From Petrimonas sulfuriphila (GTDB lineage: Bacteria; Bacteroidota; Bacteroidia; Bacteroidales; Dysgonomonadaceae), in NCBI RefSeq assembly GCF_051201015.1, contig NZ_JBPEHI010000001.1: 64,000 nt of DNA; one strand, given 5' to 3'. This document shows positions 8,569-17,800 of the stretch, piece after piece. A program made the position numbers and the translations under genes. The notes beneath the pieces were generated by a model. The model ran no database searches. It saw only the letters and a list, made by a program, of their open reading frames with translations, and was not told the DNA's origin. How positions within the stretch are numbered: position 1 is the stretch's first letter; each line of letters starts with the position of its first letter.

Positions 8569-9552
8569 TTATCTGCTTTCTAAAAGGAACTCTACCGACG
8601 AGGGCGATAGCTTGACGTTACGTATGGGCGAAGGGCTTGCCGATAATTCCAGGTTTACGCGTCCATCCTCGTTTTTGAAGAATTTTTTGTAATCCAGTTC
8701 AACCTCAAAATCCTCTGGGGCAATTTTCTTGTATTCTTCCAGAGTTACCGAGAACGATACTTCTGTTTGCGATGGGAAAAACTTCACGTCGATATTATCA
8801 GGAACATTTCTTGCCGTGACGGGAACTTCAAATTTTCTTTCCGTATACTCCAAAACGGGGATATAAAGTTCTACCTCGTCGGGTATGAACTTGACTCCGC
8901 TCACAGGCATAATTTTTACTTTCAGTTGCGAGGTAGCTTTCAGGTTGTTGAACAGGGTGTACTCGGTTACAGCTGACGAAATTTCAGCTAACTGGCTTTG
9001 AGAACCGTAAGCTATTACGGTTCCGGGCAGAAATGTAGCGCTGTCTGCCACCAGATTACTGCGGCTGGTAGCGATAACCCCGTCGAAAACTACCTTCAGT
9101 TCTTTCTTTTGAAGCTTAGAGGTAACCAGCGATATGTTTATGGGGTAGTAGGCTTTGAGGTTTGTGCTCTGGGATAATTTTTTCCGGATGAGTTGCATTA
9201 GTTCAGTCCCCTGCAGGTTATTGATCCGTTCCTCTTTGTACTTGGCGATATTAATTTCAATAGAATCCTTCAAGGTAAAGGTGTATCGGAATATTTCCGA
9301 ACCTTTGTCGGCAACTCGTATTTCAATATCGTCAGGCAATACAGCATCAAAAACCACATCGTCAGGGATATTTGTGTACTTCAGCGGTATTTTATAGGTA
9401 GCCTCAATGTCGCGTTGGAAAAACAACATCAACCAAAAAATAAAAGCCAGTATGAAGAATCCGAAAAAAAGTAGAATGTTCTTCCAGTTTAATCTGGAGA
9501 AGAACGATTGTATCTTCGCAATCCATCTATCCTTGGTTGATGCCAAATCCAT
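8569..9552 (-). CDS. YbbR-like domain protein (CdaR-type), membrane anchored
   Basis: A 327-residue protein with one N-terminal transmembrane segment (ILLFFGFFILAFIFWLMLFF, about residues 26-45). The rest is predicted to be periplasmic and built of beta-rich YbbR repeats, for example the VVFDGV, EVELYIPVLEY and PVTARNVPDNI segments. In Firmicutes YbbR (CdaR) modulates the diadenylate cyclase CdaA. Whether that holds here is unknown, as no cyclase gene is in the window. It sits between yajC and coaE in a gene order common to Bacteroidales, 18 bp after yajC and 1 bp before coaE. Confidence 0.85.
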   Translation of the reverse strand: MDLASTKDRWIAKIQSFFSRLNWKNILLFFGFFILAFIFWLMLFFQRDIEATYKIPLKYTNIPDDVVFDAVLPDDIEIRVADKGSEIFRYTFTLKDSIEINIAKYKEERINNLQGTELMQLIRKKLSQSTNLKAYYPINISLVTSKLQKKELKVVFDGVIATSRSNLVADSATFLPGTVIAYGSQSQLAEISSAVTEYTLFNNLKATSQLKVKIMPVSGVKFIPDEVELYIPVLEYTERKFEVPVTARNVPDNIDVKFFPSQTEVSFSVTLEEYKKIAPEDFEVELDYKKFFKNEDGRVNLELSASPSPIRNVKLSPSSVEFLLESR

Positions 9553-9570
9553 AATTAAACAAACGGTTTC

Positions 9571-9879
9571 TTAAGGTGTAGTCACATCGGATGAAGAGGC
9601 AAAAACCGATGTTTTTTCAAATTTTAATTTTACACCATCGGCTACCTCTACCAGAAACCAGGTTTCGCCAATTTCTTTTATGCGTCCGTGAATACCGCCG
9701 GCAGTAACCACTTTGTCGCCCACCTTCATGGCTTCGCGAGCCTTCTGCACGTCTTTTTGTTTTTTCTGTTGCGGGCGGATCATGAAGAAATAAAATACGG
9801 CAATGATAGCCACCATCATCAATAACGATGTTCCCATTCCTCCACTTGCACCTGAAGCTGCTTGTAATAAAATATCCAT
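9571..9879 (-). CDS. yajC: Preprotein translocase subunit YajC
   Basis: A 102-residue inner-membrane protein with a glycine-rich N terminus, one transmembrane helix (LLMMVAIIAVFYFFMI) and the family signature FFMIRPQQKKQKD. The basic cytoplasmic part contains GDKVVTAGGIHGRIKEIG, the conserved YajC motif. YajC associates with SecDF and the SecYEG translocon. It lies 27 bp downstream of nusB and 18 bp upstream of the ybbR-like gene, on the same transcript. Confidence 0.96.
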   Translation of the reverse strand: MDILLQAASGASGGMGTSLLMMVAIIAVFYFFMIRPQQKKQKDVQKAREAMKVGDKVVTAGGIHGRIKEIGETWFLVEVADGVKLKFEKTSVFASSSDVTTP

Positions 9880-9906
9880 ACGAATAACGTTTTAGAGTGT
9901 TTAAAA

Positions 9907-10833
9907 TTAATGTTTAAAAATAATATTATTTTTTCTAAGATCAGCAACAATTGCGTCTAAAATTCCGTTGACAAAGGTGCCACTCTTGGGAGTGCTGTAA
10001 GATTTTGCAATTTCGATATATTCGTTGAGTGATACACTGGTGGGGATCGTTTCAAAGGTATGGATCTCTGCCAATGCAATTTGCATGATAATCATATCCA
10101 TAAATGCAATACGGTCGAAATCCCACTTCTCACTGTGGGTTTCAATCAGTTGACGGTACTTCTGTTCATTAAGGATGGTATCGTGAAGCAACTTCAGTGC
10201 AAACTGACGGTCTTCGTCGTCTTTAAACATTGGCAGAAGGCGTTGATTCTCCCCATTTTCCTCCGAAAATTGTCGGATGGATTTCATTACGAAAGTCTGT
10301 ACAATTTCAATATCATCGTTCCAGAAAATACTTTCATCTTCCAGAATTTCTTCCAGTTTTTCGTTGTCGAGGATAAACTGCTTAAAGATTTTTCGCCAAA
10401 ACTCCCTGTCGTCGTTGTAATCCGTTTTTGTTTCGTTGGCATATTCAGCATAAATATCGGATGCGATGATTTCGTCGAGCAGGTTCTTTACAAACGCATC
10501 ATGTTCTCTCCAAGACATGGGGCGCTCATTTAGGTACTTGTTGAACTGATGGTTTTGCGAAAGTTGCCCTATAAACTTGTTTTCGATCAACCGGGTGTTG
10601 GGATTTAAATCCTCATCCGTAGGAAGATACTTGTTCCGCTTGGCTTCTACGCGGGCGTCGTAAGCTTTTGTCAGCTCAACCATTAACAAAAGGAGGTAGT
10701 AATAAAGATCGTAGGATTTTTGTAATCCGAACAGAAGTTCTTTTTCGGCTGTACGTAAATCTTTATTCGTATTCTGATACCAGGCGTAAACAATCTGTAC
10801 TATCCGGGTACGAATTAAAATTCGATTAATCAT
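9907..10833 (-). CDS. nusB: Transcription antitermination factor NusB (long Bacteroidetes form)
   Basis: A 308-residue protein, about twice the length of E. coli NusB. The C-terminal part carries the family pattern, WDFDRIAFMDMIIMQIALAEI followed by PTSVSLNEYIEIAKSYSTPKSGTFVNGILD. The N-terminal MINRILIRTRIVQIVYAWYQN is also typical. The middle (about 60-200) is a charged insertion seen in Bacteroidetes homologues. NusB with NusE (S10) binds boxA RNA and supports rRNA antitermination. It is first in the operon with yajC, the ybbR-like gene and coaE, and has a good promoter match just upstream. Confidence 0.93.
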   Translation of the reverse strand: MINRILIRTRIVQIVYAWYQNTNKDLRTAEKELLFGLQKSYDLYYYLLLLMVELTKAYDARVEAKRNKYLPTDEDLNPNTRLIENKFIGQLSQNHQFNKYLNERPMSWREHDAFVKNLLDEIIASDIYAEYANETKTDYNDDREFWRKIFKQFILDNEKLEEILEDESIFWNDDIEIVQTFVMKSIRQFSEENGENQRLLPMFKDDEDRQFALKLLHDTILNEQKYRQLIETHSEKWDFDRIAFMDMIIMQIALAEIHTFETIPTSVSLNEYIEIAKSYSTPKSGTFVNGILDAIVADLRKNNIIFKH

Positions 10834-10858
10834 TTTTTAAATGAGCATTTTAAGAATG

Positions 10859-10887
10859 CAAAATTAGCCATTTTTTTGGATATACAA
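10859..10887 (-). promoter_or_regulatory. Promoter of the nusB-yajC-ybbR-coaE operon
   Basis: On the minus strand, TTG at 10887-10885, an 18-nt spacer and TAATTTTG at 10866-10859. This matches the Bacteroidetes -33/-7 pattern, 26 nt before the nusB ATG. Confidence 0.6.
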
Positions 10888-11010
10888 GTAAAATGGTTTT
10901 GAAAACTATTTGATTGAAGACAAAACAACTTATATACAAATAGATATAAACACCCGGGTAGAGATATTGTTTTTTCTGAAATCATGTTTCAAACATTCTC
11001 TAAAATTCAT

Positions 11011-11018
11011 TATCTTTG
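11011..11018 (+). promoter_or_regulatory. Candidate -7 element for the acetyltransferase gene
   Basis: TATCTTTG, an exact TAnnTTTG match, 65 nt before the ATG at 11084. It also argues against the longer open frame that begins at 10910, which would start upstream of the transcript. Confidence 0.5.
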
Positions 11019-11083
11019 CCGTTTATAGTATTTTGAGAAAATTAAACGGTCAATTATACATATACGCGAAAATTATAAAGAGT

Positions 11084-12214
11084 ATGTCATTAGAAATCAG
11101 ACAAGTAAAAGACAAAGATACGCTGAGACAGTTTGTTCAGTTCAGTATCGATATATACGAAGGAAACGAATTTTTTGTTCCGCCGCTCGTTTATGATGAA
11201 ATTGCCACGTTGAGCCGGGATAAAAATCCGGCCTTTGAGCATTGCGATGCTGCTTATTTCTTGGCTTACCGGGAAGAAAAAATAGTTGGCAGGATTGCAG
11301 TAATGATCAATCATAAAGCGAATAATGTCTGGAGCGAAAAGAACGCCCGTTTTGGTTTTGTCGATTTCATTGATGACCCGGAAGTGGCAGATGTGCTTTT
11401 CTATGAAGCTGAAAACTGGGCTCGTTTTCGCGGTATGGAAAAGATGCACGGACCTATGGGATTTACCGATTTCGATTACGAGGGTCTGCTGGTAGATGGC
11501 TTTGATCAGATTGGTACTATGCAAACCATTTATAACTACCCCTACTATGTAGATCATATAGAAAGATTGGGCTACAAAAAGGATCAGGACTGGTATGAGT
11601 TTCTGATCAAGATACCCAAGGAAATTCCCGAACGGTTTGTGCGTGTTGCTGAAATCGTAAAAAAACGTTTTCGACTAAATGTTGTCAAGCTTGAAAGTAA
11701 AAAGGATGTCTGGCCTTATGCGCATGAGATATTTGAGTTGTTGAACCGTTCCTATAAAGATTTATACGGTTTCGTTCCGTTGTCCAAAGCGCAGATAGAC
11801 TATTACGTAAACATGTATATTCCTATGTTGCGTTTGAACTTCTTGTCGCTCGTGCTGCGTGAAGAAGACAATCGGCTTGTGGGAGTGGGAATCGGATTAC
11901 CCAGTCTGGCAAAAGCACTGCAGAAATCGGGCGGAAAGTTCCTCCCTACCGGGTGGTATCATTTATACAGGGCTTTGAAAGGGAACGACAATAAAGTTCT
12001 TGACCTGCTGCTGATCGGCGTTGATCCTGAGTATCAGGGCAAAGGTGTGAATGCCCTTATCTTTAGTCAGTTTATCCCCGAAGCTATTCGGCTGGGATTT
12101 GAATATGCGGAAAGCAACCCCGAGTTGGCAGTAAACAATAAAGTGCAATCCATGTGGGATGATCTGGAGGCGAGACATCATAAAACGCGCCGTGCTTTTA
12201 TAAAAGATTTATAA
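11084..12214 (+). CDS. GNAT-superfamily N-acetyltransferase-like protein
   Basis: A 376-residue protein starting MSLEIRQVKDKDTLRQFVQF. The open frame runs further upstream to 10910, but a -7 box at 11011-11018 and the family-like N terminus favour 11084. The C-terminal third has a GNAT acetyl-CoA loop, IGVDPEYQGKGVNALIF, and the N-terminal half (FLAYREEKIVGRIAVMIN, GMEKMHGPMGFTDFDYEGLL) also looks GNAT-like, so this may be a double-GNAT protein. It is cytoplasmic and the acceptor is unknown. It is divergent from the nusB operon and upstream of parE with a 94-bp gap. Confidence 0.72.
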   Translation: MSLEIRQVKDKDTLRQFVQFSIDIYEGNEFFVPPLVYDEIATLSRDKNPAFEHCDAAYFLAYREEKIVGRIAVMINHKANNVWSEKNARFGFVDFIDDPEVADVLFYEAENWARFRGMEKMHGPMGFTDFDYEGLLVDGFDQIGTMQTIYNYPYYVDHIERLGYKKDQDWYEFLIKIPKEIPERFVRVAEIVKKRFRLNVVKLESKKDVWPYAHEIFELLNRSYKDLYGFVPLSKAQIDYYVNMYIPMLRLNFLSLVLREEDNRLVGVGIGLPSLAKALQKSGGKFLPTGWYHLYRALKGNDNKVLDLLLIGVDPEYQGKGVNALIFSQFIPEAIRLGFEYAESNPELAVNNKVQSMWDDLEARHHKTRRAFIKDL

Positions 12215-12308
12215 TTATCGGAAGAAGGAACAAATTTTGACTTTAAGAAGTGCAGAAAGGTTTTAAAACAGGCCCTGCACCTGAAAAATTATAGGAGAAA
12301 GAGAACAA

Positions 12309-14165
12309 GTGACTGAGTTAGAAAGAGAACAAGCAATACTGAATTATAGCGAAGAGAACATTGTAACCCTGGAGTGGCGTGAACATATCCGCCGACGTCC
12401 CGGGATGTATATTGGGAAATTGGGAGACGGTTCTTCGTCAGACGACGGTATATATGTCCTGCTGAAAGAAGTAATGGATAATTCCATCGACGAATACCGG
12501 ATGGGTTTTGGGAAGAACATAGACATCTGTATTGATTCCGGGAATGTAAGTGTGCGTGATTATGGACGGGGTGTGCCGTTGGGAAAGGTGTTGGATGTCT
12601 CCTCGCGGATGAACACCGGAGCCAAGTACGACTCCAAGGCGTTTAAAAAATCCGTGGGATTAAACGGTGTTGGGATCAAAGCGGTAAACGCCTTGTCTTC
12701 GAGGTTCCTGATCGAAAGTTATAGGGAAGGTGAATCAAAGAGTGTTGAATATGAGCGCGGACATGTAGTAAACGATAGCCCGCAGCAATCTTCTTCGCAA
12801 AGCAACGGAACCGTTATCGAGTTTACTCCCGACACCGAAATTTTTGGGGATTATGCTTATCGTGACGAACATATCGAGCCTCTGCTTAAAAATTATGTTT
12901 TCCTGAATACGGGGCTGACCATTACGTTTAACGGAAAGAAGTTTTATTCAAAAAACGGGCTCGAAGACCTGCTCAACGACAACCTGACAACTGAGATTCT
13001 TTATCCCATCATCCATCTTCACGGTGATGACATTGAAGTAGCGATTACTCATTCCAACCAGTATGGCGAAGAATACTACTCTTTCGTCAACGGCCAGCAT
13101 ACCACACAAGGCGGGACGCATCTTTCCGCTTTTCGTGAGGCAACTGCCCGGGTTATCAAAGAATATTTCACCAAAAATTTCGAATATTCCGATATCCGGA
13201 ACGGGATGGTGGCTGCCATCAGCGTGAAGATCGAAGAGCCGGTTTTTGAGTCGCAGACAAAAACAAAACTCGGATCAAAGGACATGACCCCCGATGGAGT
13301 TTCGATCAATAAATACGTAAGCGACTTCCTGAAGAAGGAGCTGGATAACTACCTGCACAAACACCTGGAGACGGCCGATATCCTTCAGAAGAAGATTCTC
13401 GATTCTGAAAAAGAACGAAAAGCCATTGCCGGGGTAACAAAATTAGCCCGGGAACGGGCGAAAAAAGCAAACTTGCACAACCGGAAACTGCGGGACTGCC
13501 GCATCCATTATAACGATTCAAAAGGGAATAATCTCGATGATTCCTGTATCTTCATCACGGAAGGTGACTCAGCCAGCGGTTCCATCACCAAAAGTAGAGA
13601 CCCTAATTTGCAAGCTGTTTTCAGCCTTCGGGGCAAGCCGTTAAACTCTTTTGGGTTGACAAAAAAAATTGTTTATGAAAATGAGGAGTTTAACTTATTG
13701 CAAGCTGCCCTTAATATCGAGGACGGGATGGATGGATTGCGCTACAACAAGGTTATCATTGCTACCGATGCCGATACTGACGGTATGCACATTCGCCTGT
13801 TGTTGCTCACGTTTTTCCTGCAATTTTTCCCCGATCTGGTAAAAAAAGGACACGTTTATATCCTTCAAACTCCCCTTTTTCGCGTTCGTAACAAAAAGAA
13901 AACCTTGTATTGCTATACGGAGGAGGAACGGCTTGCCGCCATCGAAGAGCTCGGTCCTAATCCGGAGATTACCCGGTTCAAGGGTCTTGGTGAAATTTCT
14001 CCCGACGAGTTCAAGAATTTTATCGGAAAAGATATGCGGCTTGACAGGGTATCCATGCGAAAAGAAGATCTTATCAAAGAGCTTCTTGAGTTCTATATGG
14101 GTAAAAATACTCCCGACCGGCAGACTTTTATCATAGAAAACCTGGTTGTTGAAGAGGAGTCGTAG
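12309..14165 (+). CDS. parE: DNA topoisomerase IV subunit B (GyrB/ParE family)
   Basis: A 618-residue type IIA topoisomerase ATPase subunit that decatenates or relaxes DNA with ParC. The GHKL ATPase motifs are present: LLKEVMDNSIDEYRMG, VRDYGRGVPLGK and KKSVGLNGVGIKAVNALS. The TOPRIM motifs are CIFITEGDSASG, LRGKPLN and IIATDADTDGMHIR. The ending RFKGLGEISPDEFKNFIG is also typical. Translation appears to start at GTG (12309), giving MTELEREQAILNY. It is followed 40 bp later by coaD and then ctpA, a gene order I recognise from Bacteroidales. ParE rather than GyrB is inferred from length and neighbourhood; no parC is in the window. Confidence 0.9.
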   Translation: MTELEREQAILNYSEENIVTLEWREHIRRRPGMYIGKLGDGSSSDDGIYVLLKEVMDNSIDEYRMGFGKNIDICIDSGNVSVRDYGRGVPLGKVLDVSSRMNTGAKYDSKAFKKSVGLNGVGIKAVNALSSRFLIESYREGESKSVEYERGHVVNDSPQQSSSQSNGTVIEFTPDTEIFGDYAYRDEHIEPLLKNYVFLNTGLTITFNGKKFYSKNGLEDLLNDNLTTEILYPIIHLHGDDIEVAITHSNQYGEEYYSFVNGQHTTQGGTHLSAFREATARVIKEYFTKNFEYSDIRNGMVAAISVKIEEPVFESQTKTKLGSKDMTPDGVSINKYVSDFLKKELDNYLHKHLETADILQKKILDSEKERKAIAGVTKLARERAKKANLHNRKLRDCRIHYNDSKGNNLDDSCIFITEGDSASGSITKSRDPNLQAVFSLRGKPLNSFGLTKKIVYENEEFNLLQAALNIEDGMDGLRYNKVIIATDADTDGMHIRLLLLTFFLQFFPDLVKKGHVYILQTPLFRVRNKKKTLYCYTEEERLAAIEELGPNPEITRFKGLGEISPDEFKNFIGKDMRLDRVSMRKEDLIKELLEFYMGKNTPDRQTFIIENLVVEEES

Positions 14166-14205
14166 CTTGTGGAATAATTGTAAATATGATAAATAACCCC
14201 GGAAA

Positions 14206-14718
14206 ATGGACAATTTAGAATCAATACCCTCTCCCCGTCTATCTGTCACCCCGTCGAGAAGTAGCCGGATTGCATTATTCCCGGGCACTTTTGATCCGTT
14301 CACTATCGGGCACGAGTCGCTGGTACGGCGCGGATTGGAGTTGGTAGACGAAATTGTAATTTCCATTGGTGTGAACGAAGCAAAAAAGGCTTACTTCGAG
14401 TTAGAAAAGCGGATGGAGATGATTAGAAGCTTATACAAGGATGAACCCCGGGTGAAAGTTGGGAGCTACGATTCTCTCACTATCGAGTTTGCCCGGAAAA
14501 TGGATGCAAAGTTCATATTACGGGGAATACGCTCGGTTAATGATTTCGAGTACGAGAAAACCATAGCCGATATGAACCGGATGATTTCGGGAATAGAAAC
14601 ATTTGTATTATTTACCGAGCCTGAACTTACGCACATCAGTTCCTCCCACGTACGTGAATTATTGCGTTACGGACACGATGTGAGCGCTTTTGTTCCGAAA
14701 GGGATGATACTTGGATAA
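14206..14718 (+). CDS. coaD: Phosphopantetheine adenylyltransferase
   Basis: A 170-residue nucleotidyltransferase that makes dephospho-CoA from 4'-phosphopantetheine and ATP, the step before CoaE. It has IALFPGTFDPFTIGHESLVRRG, carrying the TxGH nucleotide-binding motif, then FILRGIRSVNDFEYEKTIADMNR and ELTHISSSHVRELLRYG near the C terminus. The only visible ATG gives an N-terminal extension of about 21 residues (rich in Ser and Pro) before the usual start of the fold. That extension is probably disordered, or an unseen non-ATG start is used. It is in an operon with parE and ctpA, 13 bp before the latter. Confidence 0.95.
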   Translation: MDNLESIPSPRLSVTPSRSSRIALFPGTFDPFTIGHESLVRRGLELVDEIVISIGVNEAKKAYFELEKRMEMIRSLYKDEPRVKVGSYDSLTIEFARKMDAKFILRGIRSVNDFEYEKTIADMNRMISGIETFVLFTEPELTHISSSHVRELLRYGHDVSAFVPKGMILG

Positions 14719-14731
14719 CAATTGAATAACA

Positions 14732-16345
14732 ATGTCTAAAACAACTTTTTTTCTTGCAACACTTTTACTGGTATCCTCCTTGTCGTTTGGCCAATCTCGT
14801 TTATCCCCTGATGGAGTAAAGCTGGAGAGGACGCTCCAGATGATAAACGGTTTATACGTCGATGACGTTGAAACCTCTCATCTGACAGAAGCGGCCATCC
14901 GTGCCATGTTGCTTGAACTCGACCCACACTCCACTTACCTCAACAAGGATGAGGTGAAAGCGATGAACGAACCGTTACAAGGCAATTTTGACGGTATTGG
15001 AATCTCGTTCAATATGCTTACCGATACACTTTACGTAATGGAAGTCATTTCAGGCGGACCTTCACAAAAGGTGGGTCTCCTGCCCGGCGATAAAATTATT
15101 TACGTAAATGATTCGCTTATTGCCGGTATAAAAAAGGATAACCAGGATGTTATAAAGATGCTCCGAGGTCCCAAAGGCACAACCGTGAACGTGAGGGTTT
15201 TGCGTCGTGGAACTCCGCAGTTGCTGGACTTCAGAATCGTTCGCGACAAGATCCCCATTTACAGTATCGATGCCAAATACATGGTGGATCATCATACCGG
15301 ATACATTCGTTTAAGCCGCTTTGGGGTCAGTTCATCCGAAGAATTTCTGGCAGCAGAGAAAGAACTGAAAGCAAAAGGAATGAAAAACCTTATTCTCGAC
15401 CTGACCGGAAACGGAGGAGGTATTTTGCAAACGGCATCGGATATTGTGGATGAATTCCTGGGTGCCGGGAAATTGGTGGTATATACCGAAGGGAAGAACC
15501 AGCCTCGGTATGATTTACGCACAACGTCGGCAGGAAGCTTTGAACAGGGGAGCCTGGTTGTTCTCGTGGATGAAGGTTCGGCGTCGGCAAGTGAAATAGT
15601 GGCCGGGGCCGTTCAGGATTGGGATCGGGGTGTGGTGGTTGGCCGCCGGACTTTCGGAAAGGGGTTGGTGCAACGTCAACTTCCGCTTCCCGACGGAACG
15701 ATGATCCGGTTGACCGTTGCCCGGTATTACACACCTACGGGCAGAAGCATCCAGAAGCCTTACGAAGAAGGCAATATCGACGCATACAACCGTGATTTCT
15801 TCAACCGGGTACAACACGGTGAAATGTGGCACGCCGACAGTATCCGTTTCCCCGATTCGTTAAGGTTCAAGACGCTTGTCAACAAGCGCACTGTTTACGG
15901 TGGAGGTGGGATCATGCCCGACTATTTTGTACCTGTGGACACGAACTCGGTAACGGATTTACACCGTAACCTTATTGGCCGGGGAATAGTCAACAAACTC
16001 GCTATTGCCGAAGTGGACAAAAACCGGGCAAAATTGTTAAAATCATATTCCCACGTCGAAAAATTCAAGTCGGATTACCGGATTCCCGAATCCATGATAA
16101 CCCGGATGAAGGAAATGGCAAAAGGAGAAAAAATGGAATGGGACGATGAGCAATTCCGGAAGTCGGAACAATTTTTGAAAATACAGCTCAAGGCACTGAT
16201 GGCTAGGGATCTGTTTGATTCATCCGCCTATTTTGTTATCATCAATGACGAAAATGATCTTTTCAGGGAAGGCTTGCGTATCATCAGCAATCCAGGCGTT
16301 TATGATGAACTCTTAAACGGATCGTTCTCTGTAGCCCGAAAGTAA
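14732..16345 (+). CDS. S41-family carboxyl-terminal processing protease
   Basis: A 537-residue secreted serine protease with a signal peptide (FFLATLLLVSSLSFGQS). The PDZ domain spans about residues 75-165 (GIGISFNMLTD, GLLPGDKIIYVND, MLRGPKGTTVNV). The tail-specific protease domain follows, with the catalytic Ser in VDEGSASASEIVAGA and the Lys in GRRTFGKGLVQ. It acts in the periplasm, cleaving C termini of exported proteins. It is the third gene of the parE-coaD-ctpA block. The C-terminal 150 residues after the protease core are a helical extension of unknown role. Confidence 0.92.
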   Translation: MSKTTFFLATLLLVSSLSFGQSRLSPDGVKLERTLQMINGLYVDDVETSHLTEAAIRAMLLELDPHSTYLNKDEVKAMNEPLQGNFDGIGISFNMLTDTLYVMEVISGGPSQKVGLLPGDKIIYVNDSLIAGIKKDNQDVIKMLRGPKGTTVNVRVLRRGTPQLLDFRIVRDKIPIYSIDAKYMVDHHTGYIRLSRFGVSSSEEFLAAEKELKAKGMKNLILDLTGNGGGILQTASDIVDEFLGAGKLVVYTEGKNQPRYDLRTTSAGSFEQGSLVVLVDEGSASASEIVAGAVQDWDRGVVVGRRTFGKGLVQRQLPLPDGTMIRLTVARYYTPTGRSIQKPYEEGNIDAYNRDFFNRVQHGEMWHADSIRFPDSLRFKTLVNKRTVYGGGGIMPDYFVPVDTNSVTDLHRNLIGRGIVNKLAIAEVDKNRAKLLKSYSHVEKFKSDYRIPESMITRMKEMAKGEKMEWDDEQFRKSEQFLKIQLKALMARDLFDSSAYFVIINDENDLFREGLRIISNPGVYDELLNGSFSVARK

Positions 16346-16361
16346 CCGGCGACGGGAACAG

Positions 16362-16392
16362 TTGTATAATTTTCATAAAATAGATACTTTTG
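16362..16392 (+). promoter_or_regulatory. Promoter of the DUF1080 lipoprotein gene
   Basis: TTG at 16362-16364, a 20-nt spacer and TACTTTTG at 16385-16392, an exact match to the Bacteroidetes -33/-7 layout, 33 nt before the ATG at 16426. Confidence 0.65.
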
Positions 16393-16425
16393 TTTTCCTA
16401 ACGTTTAATTATAAAATCAGAAAAA

Positions 16426-17700
16426 ATGAAATCAAGATTTTTTTTATTGTGCACAACACTGCTTATGACAATGGTATTTGCCTCTTGTGAACCTTCCGCG
16501 AAACACAATGTATTGACGGAAGCTGAGAAAGCCGAAGGCTGGCAGCTCCTTTTCGATGGAGAAACCCTGAACGGTTGGCGCGATTACAACGGTGATTCAT
16601 TAACCGCTCCGTGGTTTGCCGAAGACGGAATGATTCAGGCAAAAGGCGAGGGCGCTGATGAACACGGTTATATTGTAACGGATAAATTGTATGAAAACTT
16701 TGAATTGGTGTGGGACTGGAAAGTCGCCGACGGTGGAAACAGTGGGGTGCTGTACCACGTGGTTGAAAATCCAAAATTTACAGTACCGTACGTTACGGGA
16801 CCGGAATATCAGTTGATTGATAATCTTGGATTTCCCGACCCGCTGGAAGAATGGCAGAAAACGGCTGCTGATTATGCCATGTATGTTCCCGATACGGCGA
16901 AACTTATTATTAAACCGGCCGGAGAATGGAACACATCGAAAATCGTCTTCGATAACGGACATGTTGAGCATTGGCTGAACGGTGAAAAGGTGATCGAATT
17001 CGAAGCATGGACAGAAGATTGGTTTGCACGCAAAAACAGCGGAAAATGGGAAAATGCACCCGAATACGGCCTGGCTCGTAAAGGTGTTATCTGTTTGCAA
17101 GACCACGGATCGGCAGCCTGGTTCCGCAACGTGAAAATCAAAGAACTTCCCCGTAAAACCCAGGAAGTAAATCTTTTCAACGGTGTTGACCTGACTGGAT
17201 GGGAGGCTTACGGAACCGAAAAATGGTATGTTCAGGACGGATTGTTGGTTTGTGAAAGCGGGCCTGATAAACAATATGGCTATCTGGCTACTCGTGAGTA
17301 TTACGACAATTTCGACCTTTCGGTAGAATTTAAACAGGAAGCCGATGGAAACTCGGGAGTTTTCATTCGTTCATTTATTGAACCGGGGGCTATTGTGAAT
17401 GGCTGGCAAGTTGAAGTTGCTCCCAAAGGAAATGATACAGGAGGCATTTATGAGTCTTACGGAAGGGGTTGGCTCGTACAGATCCCTGACGAAAAAGAGG
17501 AGATCCTGAAAGTGGGCGATTGGAACACCTTGCGTATTGTTATTAATGGTGATAACGTGAAAACTTATCTCAACGGTGAGGAAATGGTGGATCTGACCGA
17601 CGAGAAAATCGGAAAGGCTCAGGGTCGTATTGCCTTGCAAATCCACGATGGCGGTGGTATCAAAGTGCTTTGGAGAAATTTGAAGTTGCAGACGCTGTAA
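16426..17700 (+). CDS. Lipoprotein with two DUF1080 (3-keto-disaccharide hydrolase) domains
   Basis: A 424-residue predicted lipoprotein. The signal peptide ends in a lipobox before Cys (MVFASCEPS). Two copies of the DUF1080 jelly-roll follow: residues about 35-240 (GWQLLFDGETLNGWRDY to GSAAWFRNVKIKELP) and about 245-424 (VNLFNGVDLTGWEAYG to GGIKVLWRNLKLQTL). DUF1080 proteins bind or cleave carbohydrates, and some act as 3-keto-glycoside hydrolases. It has its own promoter and a terminator, so it is monocistronic. It lies near, but on its own transcript from, the sugar-acid genes at 19-22 kb. Its substrate is unknown. Confidence 0.86.
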   Translation: MKSRFFLLCTTLLMTMVFASCEPSAKHNVLTEAEKAEGWQLLFDGETLNGWRDYNGDSLTAPWFAEDGMIQAKGEGADEHGYIVTDKLYENFELVWDWKVADGGNSGVLYHVVENPKFTVPYVTGPEYQLIDNLGFPDPLEEWQKTAADYAMYVPDTAKLIIKPAGEWNTSKIVFDNGHVEHWLNGEKVIEFEAWTEDWFARKNSGKWENAPEYGLARKGVICLQDHGSAAWFRNVKIKELPRKTQEVNLFNGVDLTGWEAYGTEKWYVQDGLLVCESGPDKQYGYLATREYYDNFDLSVEFKQEADGNSGVFIRSFIEPGAIVNGWQVEVAPKGNDTGGIYESYGRGWLVQIPDEKEEILKVGDWNTLRIVINGDNVKTYLNGEEMVDLTDEKIGKAQGRIALQIHDGGGIKVLWRNLKLQTL

Positions 17701-17745
17701 TCCGACCTGTAATCCGGCCTTACGTCTTGTTACGCTGGAAATAAA

Positions 17746-17785
17746 CAAAACCCACTGAGCCCTTTTCGCTTAGTGGGTTTTGTAA
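17746..17785. terminator. Bidirectional terminator between the DUF1080 and DHOD-like genes
   Basis: Stem aaaacccactgagc / gcttagtgggtttt (one G-T pair) with loop ccttttc, flanked by A-rich and T-rich sides. It lies between convergent genes ending at 17700 and 17801. Confidence 0.85.
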
Positions 17786-17800
17786 TATGAATACAGGGGA

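Noticed and set aside
13695..14366. Minus-strand frame of 223 codons over the parE-coaD junction
   Set aside because: Antisense to conserved TOPRIM and CoaD sequence; its residue composition is unlike a real protein.
16600..17274. Minus-strand frame of 224 codons inside the DUF1080 gene
   Set aside because: Shadow of a clear lipoprotein gene with two recognisable domains.
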